The notes under the pieces are model-generated. The model was not told where the DNA came from, did no database searches, and saw only the letters and a program-made list of their open reading frames with translations. From assembly GCA_965217095.1 (NCBI GenBank), contig OZ244235.1, positions 4,650,001 through 4,714,000 on the forward strand: a DNA stretch of 64,000 bases, read 5' to 3'. This DNA comes from CAYNZV01 sp965217095. Lineage in GTDB: Bacteria; Latescibacterota; UBA2968; UBA8231. This document shows positions 40,790 to 48,803 of this stretch, piece after piece (the stretch's first letter is position 1; every line of letters starts with the position of its first letter). A program made the translations under genes and the position numbers.

Positions 40790-42937
40790 ATGGACATACG
40801 GACTTTCGCAGAGCGCGTCCTGTTCGGAACCACCTGGGAGGACAAGCTGATCCGGCTGAACGGGTTCGAGGATCCAGATCCGGGAACGCCGCTGACAACC
40901 CCTCCCTACCCAGGGCGACCGGAGGGCTTGCGGCTGGATTCCTGGCATGACCGCGAACAGCTGCGTTTTTCCGACGTGCGACGGTTACACACGAAGAAAG
41001 AACGAGGTCTCGTTCTCCACTTTTTCGCCAATCACGAGCTGCTGGCGCTGGAGCTGATGGCGCTGGCATTGCTGAAGTTCCCCGACGCGCCCGCCAAGTT
41101 CCGCCGGGGCCTGGCGCAGACACTTGTGGATGAACAGGAGCACGTGCGTCTCTACCGTCGGCGCATGGAGCAGGTGGGGGTCGAGTTCGGCGAGATTCCA
41201 GTGAGCGATTTCTTCTGGACGGCGATCGCGCCGATGGAACGCCCGATGGATTTCGTCGCCCGGTTGAGTCTCACTCTGGAGCAGGCCAATCTGGACTATG
41301 CGGTCTACTACGCCCGCACCTACCGGCGCCTGGGGGACGAGGAGACGGCAGATATCCTGCAACGGATCTACCAAGACGAGATTGGCCACGTAAAACACGG
41401 TCTGTCCTGGTTCAACCGCTGGCGCGATCCCGGGCTGTCTGAATGGGAGGCGTACAAACGCGTCTTAAACATGCCCCTGTCGCCCGCGCGCGCCAAAGGC
41501 ATCGGTTTTAACCGCGAGGGTCGCAGCCAAGCGGGTTTTTCCGCCCGTTATATCGATGAGCTGGAGCTGTTCAGCCAGTCGCGGGGCCGGTGTCCCACGG
41601 TGTTCTGGTTCGACCCGAACTGCGAAACCCGCGCGGCCTACGAGGGCACCGAGTTCACACCTGCCAAACAGCTAAGACAGCTAATGACGGATTTCGCCGA
41701 ACTCCCGATGCTGCTGTGTGCGGCGGATGATGTGGTGCTCGTGGCGCAACGGCCGTCGACTCCTTTCTTACACGAAATACATGGGGCTGGTTTCGCGATT
41801 CCGGAATTCGTGGAATACGGCGCTGACGGCCTGCAATCCGTGGCGCTTGCGGCACGCAAGATACGCCGTCTGACCCCCTGGGGATGGAGTTGCGAGAGTG
41901 CGCGGTTTCTGGCACCGCTGATGCCGAACCTGACCGCCGACAATCGCCGCCAGGCTGAGGACTTCTGGAACGGTCAGATCAGGGCGCTCTATTCTAAATC
42001 GTTCAGCGTGGCTTTGCTTCGACGGGTCCTGCCGGAACTGCGCGAGGGACGGGATTGGCTGTGTCGTGCACGGGAGATTGGCGAGGTCTTCTCCGACAGG
42101 GACCAGCTTACAGACCAGATCGAAGCCTGGGCAAAGGAGGGGTGCGATGAGGTCGTAGTAAAAGCCGCCTTTGGCGCCGCCGGCCGCGAGCAGATCTTCG
42201 TTTCCGCCGGTCGTTTGCGCGACGAGCAGATAGGCTGGGTGACGAACACGCTGGCACAGCAGGGCACCGTGGTGGCGGAACCGCGCCTGTCCAAGCGTTT
42301 CGACCTCTCTGTCCATCTGGATGTTGGGGAAGACGGTATGGTAAATCTGGTCGGGTGGACCCGGTTTCTGACCGACGGTCGGGGTCAGTTTATCGGCGCA
42401 TTCGCAACCCGGATCTGGTCCGGCTTGTCCGCTGAGGACCGGCGTTTCGTCTACGGTGACGGCCGGATGCCGCAGCGGTTACCCGATCTGTTCGCCGCAC
42501 TGGCAGACCTCGTGGGGGAGGCGCTTTTTGCGCAGGGATACGTGGGGCCGGTGGGCATCGACGAGCTGGTGTATGAAGACGGCCCGACACTGCGTCTCAA
42601 GCCGATCGTGGAGATCAACCCGCGGCTGACCATGGGCCGGGTAGCGCTCAGTCTGCGTCGCCGTGTCAAGGCGGCACGCACCTCCGTCTGGGTAACACTC
42701 ACGCGCCGTGAGATCGAAGCCGCCGGGTTTGCCGGCATGCGCGAGTACCATGCGTTTGTCCTGGACCGACACCCGGTGGAAATGCAGGACGGACTTATCT
42801 CACGGGGTCTCCTGCTAACTACGGATTTGTCCAAAGCAGAGATGTTTTGCAGCGCGCTGGTGGTGGGCGAGTCTTTGGAACAATGCGGTGAATATCTTGG
42901 TCCTCTATCGGGAAAGCTCGAACCGGCATTCGTTTGA
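40790..42937 (+). CDS. DUF455 ferritin-like domain fused to an ATP-grasp-like domain
   Basis: 715 residues in two parts. Residues 1-260 are a DUF455-type ferritin-like four-helix domain with a di-metal pattern Glu83 (FANHELLALELM), Glu115/His118 (DEQEHVRLY), Glu164 (LEQANLDYA) and Glu197/His200 (QDEIGHVKHG). Residues about 275-715 resemble an ATP-grasp ligase: VVVKAAFGAAGREQIF as the phosphate-binding strand, and IVEINPRLTMGRVALSL with Glu608, Asn610 and Arg612 as the metal-binding end. DUF455 proteins I know of are about 270 residues and stand alone. Together they suggest a redox or oxygenase step coupled to ATP-dependent ligation. The product is unknown. Confidence 0.75.
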   Translation: MDIRTFAERVLFGTTWEDKLIRLNGFEDPDPGTPLTTPPYPGRPEGLRLDSWHDREQLRFSDVRRLHTKKERGLVLHFFANHELLALELMALALLKFPDAPAKFRRGLAQTLVDEQEHVRLYRRRMEQVGVEFGEIPVSDFFWTAIAPMERPMDFVARLSLTLEQANLDYAVYYARTYRRLGDEETADILQRIYQDEIGHVKHGLSWFNRWRDPGLSEWEAYKRVLNMPLSPARAKGIGFNREGRSQAGFSARYIDELELFSQSRGRCPTVFWFDPNCETRAAYEGTEFTPAKQLRQLMTDFAELPMLLCAADDVVLVAQRPSTPFLHEIHGAGFAIPEFVEYGADGLQSVALAARKIRRLTPWGWSCESARFLAPLMPNLTADNRRQAEDFWNGQIRALYSKSFSVALLRRVLPELREGRDWLCRAREIGEVFSDRDQLTDQIEAWAKEGCDEVVVKAAFGAAGREQIFVSAGRLRDEQIGWVTNTLAQQGTVVAEPRLSKRFDLSVHLDVGEDGMVNLVGWTRFLTDGRGQFIGAFATRIWSGLSAEDRRFVYGDGRMPQRLPDLFAALADLVGEALFAQGYVGPVGIDELVYEDGPTLRLKPIVEINPRLTMGRVALSLRRRVKAARTSVWVTLTRREIEAAGFAGMREYHAFVLDRHPVEMQDGLISRGLLLTTDLSKAEMFCSALVVGESLEQCGEYLGPLSGKLEPAFV

Positions 42938-43156
42938 GCCGCTGCGTAGCGGATACCGATAGTCCAGCTCACAGCGGACCATCACCAGGTCGAGTCCCCG
43001 CTGGTGAAGTTCGGCGAAGTCTAGTCCGATGTTCTTAAGGAACGTGTGCCTGGTGTGTTCCAGATAGTTCAAATAGACGGCATTGTTGACGATGCCCTGC
43101 AAATCGCACTCGTAATCGCGCACCTCAAACTCCAACTGAAAGCGGTACTTCGGCAC
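42905..43156 (-). pseudogene. truncated 4-hydroxybenzoyl-CoA-type thioesterase
   Basis: 83 residues that match only the first 60% of the YbgC/FcbJ-like hot-dog thioesterase family (normally about 130-140 residues). VRDYECDLQGIVNNAVYLNY holds the catalytic aspartate region, and VRCELDYRYPLRSG the central strand. The sequence then ends in CRFELSR and a stop, 33 bp inside the 3' end of the convergent DUF455 gene. The last strands are missing, so the fold should be incomplete. A past rearrangement at this joint is likely. Confidence 0.7.
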
Positions 43157-43170
43157 GATGCTCTCCCGGT

Positions 43171-43199
43171 TTGTAGCTGTTTTGAAACGTGCATATCTT
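43171..43199 (+). promoter_or_regulatory. weak candidate promoter for the LRR gene
   Basis: TTGTAG at 43171-43176, a 17 bp spacer and TATCTT at 43194-43199. Both hexamers match consensus only partly. The same gap carries two copies of TTGAAACG (43182-43189 and 43198-43205), 16 bp apart. Confidence 0.3.
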
Positions 43200-43224
43200 G
43201 AAACGACGAACGTGAAACTAACTA

Positions 43225-44106
43225 ATGCAAGGTCGAACCTCTAGTCCGCCGCCGTTGGTTCTGGTTATCCTCATTGTCTTTGCCGTTGGCTCGCCGGCGG
43301 TCGCGGTTACAGGGGATCTCAACCGGGACGGAGTCGTCAACTTTGACGACTTCTTCATCTTTGCAGATAATTTCAACCGTACAGGTAGTCCCGAAGACGC
43401 CGACACCATCGTGGTTACCGTGCGTGACACCGTTACCGTCACCCTGCGCGACACGATCACCATCACCGTGCACGACACGGTTTTCGTCGATTCTTCCGAT
43501 ACGAGCTCCACCGGCGGCACCCCCCTGTTCTTCGGCGATCCGAACCTGGAATCCGCCGTGCGCGACGCGCTTTCCAAACCCACGGGAAATCTGCTCAGCG
43601 GCGAAGTCGGAACCCTTACCTTTCTGAATGCCTCCAATCGAAACATCGTCGTACTCACAGGTATCGAGAACCTGACCGGCCTGACAAGCTTGACCCTGAG
43701 CGACAACCAGATCATCGACATCAGTCCGCTGGAGCAGCTGACCGCGCTGTGCAGCCTGACCCTCGCCAACAACCAGGTCCGAGACGTTTCTGCGCTGGTC
43801 GCCAACAGCGGCATCGCCACTGGCGCAACAGTCGTGTTAACCGGCAATCCCTTGGTTAACCTCGCCACTTCCCAACAGATTCCCGCGCTGGTCGCGCGGG
43901 GTGCTACAGTGAGCGCCGATCCCACGGTGGTAACCTTCGCAGATTCCAGTCTGCAAGCGGTAGTGCGCACCGCGCTGGCAACCAACGGGCGATATACTCT
44001 CCATCGATCTAGGATTCATCTCTTCACTCGATGCCACCAACAAAGGGATCGTCAGCCTGTCCGGCATCGAACACCTGTCGTCGCTGACGGAACTTCTGCT
44101 GGATGA
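43225..44106 (+). CDS. leucine-rich-repeat protein with dockerin-like segment, N-terminal part (frameshifted)
   Basis: A signal peptide (PPPLVLVILIVFAVGSPAVA) is followed by a calcium-loop segment resembling one dockerin/EF-hand repeat (GDLNRDGVVNFDDFFIFADN). Then come unusual DT-rich repeats (VRDTVTVTLRDTITITVHDT) and leucine-rich repeats such as LTGIENLTGLTSLTLSDNQI. The frame is good to about 43986 and then degenerates (RYTLHRSRIHLF). The LRR pattern continues in the next frame. It is probably an exported or cell-surface protein. The gene should run to 44578 as a single product of about 450 residues. Confidence 0.7.
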   Translation: MQGRTSSPPPLVLVILIVFAVGSPAVAVTGDLNRDGVVNFDDFFIFADNFNRTGSPEDADTIVVTVRDTVTVTLRDTITITVHDTVFVDSSDTSSTGGTPLFFGDPNLESAVRDALSKPTGNLLSGEVGTLTFLNASNRNIVVLTGIENLTGLTSLTLSDNQIIDISPLEQLTALCSLTLANNQVRDVSALVANSGIATGATVVLTGNPLVNLATSQQIPALVARGATVSADPTVVTFADSSLQAVVRTALATNGRYTLHRSRIHLFTRCHQQRDRQPVRHRTPVVADGTSAG

Positions 44107-44578
44107 CAATTCGATTTCCGATCTCTCGCCACTGGCCAATCTTTTAGGACTGACAAAATTACATCTGGCGCGCAATCAGGTCGTCACCCTCGATTCGCTG
44201 GGGCGCCTGACCAACCTCCAGGACCTAAACCTGCAAGGGAACCAGATTAGCGCGTTGAGCCCGTTGTCGTCCCTTACCGCGCTCAACATGTTGGTGCTCA
44301 GCCAGAATCAGATCGCCGACCTCTCGCCGCTAGCTCAACTGACCTCGCTGACCGTGCTTACCCTGGATATCAACCAGATCGTCGACCTCGCAGCGTTGGC
44401 AAGTTTGACCCAGCTCCTGCAACTCAACCTGATAGACAACCAGGTCAGGGAGGTGGAGTCCCTCGTATCGCTGTCCGCACTCGCCGATCTGTGGCTCAAC
44501 GGCAACCCCTTGAGCAACACTGCCATCACCGTCCATATCCCGCAAATCGAGGCCAACGGAACGTTTGTCCGCCGCTGA
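43991..44578 (+). CDS. C-terminal LRR part of the frameshifted gene
   Basis: From 43991 this frame reads DILSIDLGFISSLDATNKGI and then about nine LRR units with the pattern LTxLxxLxLxxNQIxDLSPL. It ends in NGNPLSNTAITVHIPQIEAN. There is no start codon in the first 260 bases; the first is TTG 44255. Its opening aligns to the first LRR block of the preceding frame (TNRNIVVLTGIENL against TNKGIVSLSGIEHL), proving continuity. Removing one G from GGG 43987-43989 restores the full gene. The end overlaps the next gene by 14 bp. Confidence 0.7.
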   Translation, partial: DILSIDLGFISSLDATNKGIVSLSGIEHLSSLTELLLDDNSISDLSPLANLLGLTKLHLARNQVVTLDSLGRLTNLQDLNLQGNQISALSPLSSLTALNMLVLSQNQIADLSPLAQLTSLTVLTLDINQIVDLAALASLTQLLQLNLIDNQVREVESLVSLSALADLWLNGNPLSNTAITVHIPQIEANGTFVRR

Positions 44579-47507
44579 ATCGACCGATCCGCTCAACCTC
44601 GCGCGCAACGGCACCTGGCGCAATTACGACGGCACCAACGGTCTGCCCGGGCCCGCCCTTGCAGTGGGCCAGGACCGGGACGGTTTCCTCTGGGTTGGAA
44701 CCTACGGAACGGGCGTGAGCCGCTACGACGGCGAGGTTTTTCGAACCTTCAGCGCAGCGGATGGACTCCAGGCGAAACACGTCTGGAATATGATCGCCGA
44801 CGACCAGGGACGGATGTGGTTTGCCGCGTGGGAAGGAGTCAGCTGCTGGGACAAGGGCCGCTTCCTCAACTATTCCACCGCCGACGGGTTGCCGCACAAC
44901 GACGTGCACGTAGTGACCCAGGGTCCTGATGGCGGCATTTGGATGGGCACCGAGGTGGGTCTGAGCTTTTTCGACGGCCACTCCTTCAAGAATTTTGCCG
45001 ATGGACTTCCGCATCCTTCCATCACCGCGTTGACCTTCGACCGCTCGGGAGCACTCTGGGTCGGCACCGACAAAGGGGTCAGCCGTTACGACGGCAAGAG
45101 CTTCGAGAATTTCTCCCTCGCCGACGGCCTAGCTTCCGAAAAAATCTGCGATATCCTTGAAGACGGCAGCGGGGGACTTTGGATTGCCACCGAAGAGGGG
45201 GTCAACTGCCTGGAGGACGGAAAATTTAGTACGCTCACGACTGCTGACGGTCTGGCCAACAATCACGTTCGCGCTCTCATGGAAGACCGGGAAGGCCGAC
45301 TCTGGTTCGGGACTCAGGGTGGCGTCAGTTTCGGGGACGGCCAGCGTTTCGCCAGCCTCACCACGACGGACGGGTTGGTCAACGACCAGGTGTGGTCTGT
45401 GCATCAGGACAACGCCGGCGATTTCTGGTTCGGGGGTTTCATCGGGCTCAGCCAGTATAGTCAGAGTTTTTTCAGTTATACCACGGCCGATGGTCTGGCG
45501 CACAACGATCTGCGAGCCATCCTGCGCGACCAAAGCGGAGATCTCTGGTTCGGCACCTTAGGCGGGTTGAGTCGCTTCGACGGTGAGCGGTTCACCAACT
45601 ACACCGAGGCTGAGGGTCTGGCACGGAACCGCGTGTTCGCGCTGCTTGAGGAAGAGGATGGCACCCTTTGGATCGGCACGGAGCGCGGGTTGAACCGTTT
45701 CAATGGGACCGATTTCGAAACGTTTACCGAAGACGACGGTCTGGTCCACAACCGGGTCTATGCTTTGCTCAAGGGATCCGACGGACGCCTGTGGCTGGGA
45801 ACGGAGGAAGGGTTGGGTTGGTACGACGGCGAACGTTTCGTCGCTTTGACCACCGCTGATGGGCTGGTCGACGACGATGTCAACGAGATTCTGGAAGATG
45901 AGGACGGAACGTTGTGGATCGGCACCGAGGGCGGTATCAGCAAGTACGACGGGGAGACCTTTACGAATTTCGGTGTCGCCGACGGATTGCCGGACCAGCA
46001 TGTCAACGGCATGGCCCTGGACCGCGACGGCCGGATCTGGGCGGGCACGCTGGCGGGGGTTACCTGCTTCGACGGATCGAGCTTCTCTACCCTGACGACA
46101 GCTGATGGTCTGGCCAGCGATGCCGTCTTACGGGTCTTTCAGGACAGTAACGGCTACATGTGGTTTGCTACCTGGGGCGGTCTTAACCGCTACGACGGGG
46201 AGGTATTCCAGACCCTTACGCAAGAGGACGGTTTAGCGAGCAGCAAGGTCATGAAATTCTTTGAAGAGGAGGACGGCCGACTCTGGTGCGGAACCGGAAG
46301 CGGAGCGACCTGCTGCCGCCTGCCGGCGCCCACACCACCCCCGGTATACATTCGCGCGGTGGTGGCAGATCGGCGCTACACCTTGCTGGACGCCGTCTCG
46401 ATCCCCTCCAGCGCCGGTTTGACTGCCGTCGAGTTTCACGGCATCAACTTCAAGACGCGGCCCGGCGCCATGATCTACCGTTACCGGCTCAAGGGCCACA
46501 GCGAAGATTGGAAAACCACCCACGCGCGCCGGGTCGAGTATCAGGATCTGGAACCGGGGTCCTATTCGTTTCAGGTGGTTGCCGTCGATCGCGATCTGAA
46601 CTATTCGATGCCGGTCGAGGTGGCGATCACGGTGACTCATGATGTCAGGGATGAGCGTATCGACGAGCTGGAGTCGAGGGTGCGGGAGCGGACGCAGGAG
46701 CTGCTGTCCAAGAACAAGGAGCTAGAGCAGACGCTGGTACAGTTGCGCGATGCCCAGAACCGGCTGGTGGTCCAGGAAAAGATGGCGACGTTAGGCAATC
46801 TCGTCGCCGGCATCTCGCACGAACTGAACAGCCCATTGGGAGCCGTGAAGAGTGCCGGCGACGTGCTGACCAAGGGTTTGGAGCGGATTCGCAACGCCGT
46901 GGTGAGCAGTGAGACCCTAGATAAGGTGAAAGAAGACGGACACTTTCAGCGCGTTCTTGGTCTGTTGGAGGACAGCATTGGCACCTCGGGTCAGGCAATC
47001 GGGCGCATCAGTCACATACTCGACAGCCTCAAGAACTTTGCCCGGTTGGACGAGGCCGAGTACCAGTTGGTCGATCTGCACGATGGCCTGGAGAGCACCT
47101 TGACCCTCCTGGAACATCAGCTGAAAGACCGCATCAAGGTAGAGAAAGAGTATGGCGAACTTCCCAGGATCTACTGTTACCCGGGGGAGCTGAACCAGGT
47201 ATTCATGAATGTGATCGTAAATGCCGTGCAGGCCATCGAGGGTCGCGGCACTGTGCGCCTACAGTCGGAATTGGACCAGGATCACGTCATCGTGCGCATC
47301 GCCGACAACGGCCGCGGGATCTCCAAAGAGCGCCTCGAGACCATCTTCGACCCCACCTTCTCCAGGAAGGACGCCCGCGTCGGCATGGGGTTGGGTCTGG
47401 CCATGAGTTACAACATCGTCCGCAAACACCGGGGCCAGATCGAGCTGGAGAGTACCCCCGACAAGGGGACCGAGGTCACCATCCGCTTGCCCGTACAACC
47501 CGCCTGA
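44565..47507 (+). CDS. Reg_prop/Y_Y_Y beta-propeller sensor histidine kinase, apparently soluble
   Basis: 980 residues. About 14 Reg_prop units with the pattern GxLWxGTxxGLSRYDGxxFxxY fill residues 25-580, enough for two seven-bladed propellers. A Y_Y_Y domain follows (MIYRYRLKGHSEDWKTTHAR), then a coiled coil (RIDELESRVRERTQELLSKN), the H-box VAGISHELNSPLGAVK with the phospho-accepting histidine, and the ATPase domain with N-box VFMNVIVNAVQAIEG, DNGRGIS and GMGLGLAMSYNIV. No receiver domain is fused. Unlike typical hybrid propeller sensors, I see neither a signal peptide nor a membrane helix. Start TTG 44565 is the first in frame. No response regulator lies nearby. Confidence 0.85.
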   Translation: MSAAESTDPLNLARNGTWRNYDGTNGLPGPALAVGQDRDGFLWVGTYGTGVSRYDGEVFRTFSAADGLQAKHVWNMIADDQGRMWFAAWEGVSCWDKGRFLNYSTADGLPHNDVHVVTQGPDGGIWMGTEVGLSFFDGHSFKNFADGLPHPSITALTFDRSGALWVGTDKGVSRYDGKSFENFSLADGLASEKICDILEDGSGGLWIATEEGVNCLEDGKFSTLTTADGLANNHVRALMEDREGRLWFGTQGGVSFGDGQRFASLTTTDGLVNDQVWSVHQDNAGDFWFGGFIGLSQYSQSFFSYTTADGLAHNDLRAILRDQSGDLWFGTLGGLSRFDGERFTNYTEAEGLARNRVFALLEEEDGTLWIGTERGLNRFNGTDFETFTEDDGLVHNRVYALLKGSDGRLWLGTEEGLGWYDGERFVALTTADGLVDDDVNEILEDEDGTLWIGTEGGISKYDGETFTNFGVADGLPDQHVNGMALDRDGRIWAGTLAGVTCFDGSSFSTLTTADGLASDAVLRVFQDSNGYMWFATWGGLNRYDGEVFQTLTQEDGLASSKVMKFFEEEDGRLWCGTGSGATCCRLPAPTPPPVYIRAVVADRRYTLLDAVSIPSSAGLTAVEFHGINFKTRPGAMIYRYRLKGHSEDWKTTHARRVEYQDLEPGSYSFQVVAVDRDLNYSMPVEVAITVTHDVRDERIDELESRVRERTQELLSKNKELEQTLVQLRDAQNRLVVQEKMATLGNLVAGISHELNSPLGAVKSAGDVLTKGLERIRNAVVSSETLDKVKEDGHFQRVLGLLEDSIGTSGQAIGRISHILDSLKNFARLDEAEYQLVDLHDGLESTLTLLEHQLKDRIKVEKEYGELPRIYCYPGELNQVFMNVIVNAVQAIEGRGTVRLQSELDQDHVIVRIADNGRGISKERLETIFDPTFSRKDARVGMGLGLAMSYNIVRKHRGQIELESTPDKGTEVTIRLPVQPA

Positions 47508-47559
47508 AGCGACGCTCCCGTTCCGCCAAGCTCCGATCGCCAGCCCACAACTATTCGCC

Positions 47560-47587
47560 TTGCCTCTGGTGCTTGAGGTGTTATAGT
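47560..47587 (+). promoter_or_regulatory. sigma-70-like promoter for the SMP-30 gene
   Basis: TTGCCT at 47560-47565, a 16 bp spacer and TATAGT at 47582-47587. Start near 47594 lies after the in-frame TTG 47573 and supports ATG 47651, which has AAAGGAG upstream. Confidence 0.45.
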
Positions 47588-47650
47588 TCTGGACTCTGGA
47601 ACGGAACGACGGGGCTACTGCCTCCCACACCCCGCGAAAGGAGCTCGACA

Positions 47651-48751
47651 ATGGATTTCTCAAGCGTTTTAGGAAACGGGCGGAAGATGCTCTTCTTGGC
47701 GCTCTTCCTACTGCCAGCCAGCGCACCGCTGTACGCACAGGTAACCCACGAGCCGCCCAGCGGCGACTCATCGATTATTTCACCGGATGCCCGGCTGGAA
47801 CTACTGTTCACCAGCGAGTTGCTCACCGAAGGTCCGGCCGTGGCGCCGGATGGCTCGGTCTACTTCAGCGAGATCACCTTTACCGCCGCGTCCAACATGG
47901 CCGCAGGGTATATCTGGCGTTACGATCCCAAGACCAACAAGACCGCCATCTTCCGTTCTCCCAGCGGCATGTCCAACGGTCTGAAGTTCGACGCCCAGGG
48001 CCGCCTCCTCGCCGCCGAAGGGGCCGATTACGGTGGCCGCCGCGTGACGCGGACGGACCTCTCCACCGGCAAGACGGAGATCATCGCCGGATTGTACGAC
48101 GGCAAGCCGTTCAACGCCCCCAACGATATCACCCTCGACGAGAAGGGCCGGATCTACTTCAGCGATCCACGCTACCTGGGACACGAGCCGGTGGAACAAC
48201 CGATCTTCGGCGTCTACCGCATCGACCCCGACCTCAGCGTCCACCTGATCATCACCGATGCCGGCAAGCCGAACGGGGTCGCGGTCTCGCCTGACCAGAA
48301 GAGCCTTTACGTGGTGAGCAACGACAACGGCTCCACCGGTATTTTCCGCCTGCCTGCAGAGATGCCCAAGCCCCACAAGGGGCGGATGGCGTTATTGGCC
48401 TACGATCTGCAAGAGGACGGCAGCGCCACCTTCCGCGAGGAGCTGGTGGACTATTCTCCCGAGGACGGGCCCGACGGCCTGGTATGCGACACCGATGGAA
48501 ACCTGTATGTCGCCGTGCGCGACACCACGCGCCCGGGCATCAATGTCTATTCGCCAAAGGGCAAGGAGCTGGCGCGGATTCCGATGCCGATGCGTGGAGA
48601 AGAAGGGTGGCTGGGTCAAACCGGCTACACGATTCCCACCAACGTTGCGTTCGGGCGCGGCAAGGAGAGCAAGATCCTCTACGTCACCGCCGATGCATAC
48701 CTCTACAGGATCAGGGTGAAAAAAGAGGGCTACCATTTGCCCGAGAACTAG
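47651..48751 (+). CDS. exported SMP-30/gluconolactonase-like protein
   Basis: 366 residues with a Sec signal peptide (MLFLALFLLPASAPLYAQ, cut after YAQ or close by). The six-bladed SMP-30/gluconolactonase/LRE fold is indicated by the three metal-site segments: Glu in LLTEGPAVAPDGSVYFSE, Asn in PFNAPNDITLDEKGRIYFSD and Asp in DGPDGLVCDTDGNLYVAV. Family members hydrolyse sugar lactones or related esters with a bound divalent cation. Substrate is unknown; location is periplasmic. ATG 47651 with AAAGGAG is a confident start. It ends 52 bases before a convergent oxidoreductase. Confidence 0.87.
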   Translation: MDFSSVLGNGRKMLFLALFLLPASAPLYAQVTHEPPSGDSSIISPDARLELLFTSELLTEGPAVAPDGSVYFSEITFTAASNMAAGYIWRYDPKTNKTAIFRSPSGMSNGLKFDAQGRLLAAEGADYGGRRVTRTDLSTGKTEIIAGLYDGKPFNAPNDITLDEKGRIYFSDPRYLGHEPVEQPIFGVYRIDPDLSVHLIITDAGKPNGVAVSPDQKSLYVVSNDNGSTGIFRLPAEMPKPHKGRMALLAYDLQEDGSATFREELVDYSPEDGPDGLVCDTDGNLYVAVRDTTRPGINVYSPKGKELARIPMPMRGEEGWLGQTGYTIPTNVAFGRGKESKILYVTADAYLYRIRVKKEGYHLPEN

Positions 48752-48803
48752 ACATCAGCGATCCGGCATGAAGCTGCCTTAACGGGCTCGCACGGGCTGC
48801 TCG

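Noticed and set aside
43182..43205. Two TTGAAACG repeats as an ECF sigma promoter
   Set aside because: GAAAC-like -35 elements are suggestive, but I found no matching -10 at a workable distance before ATG 43225.
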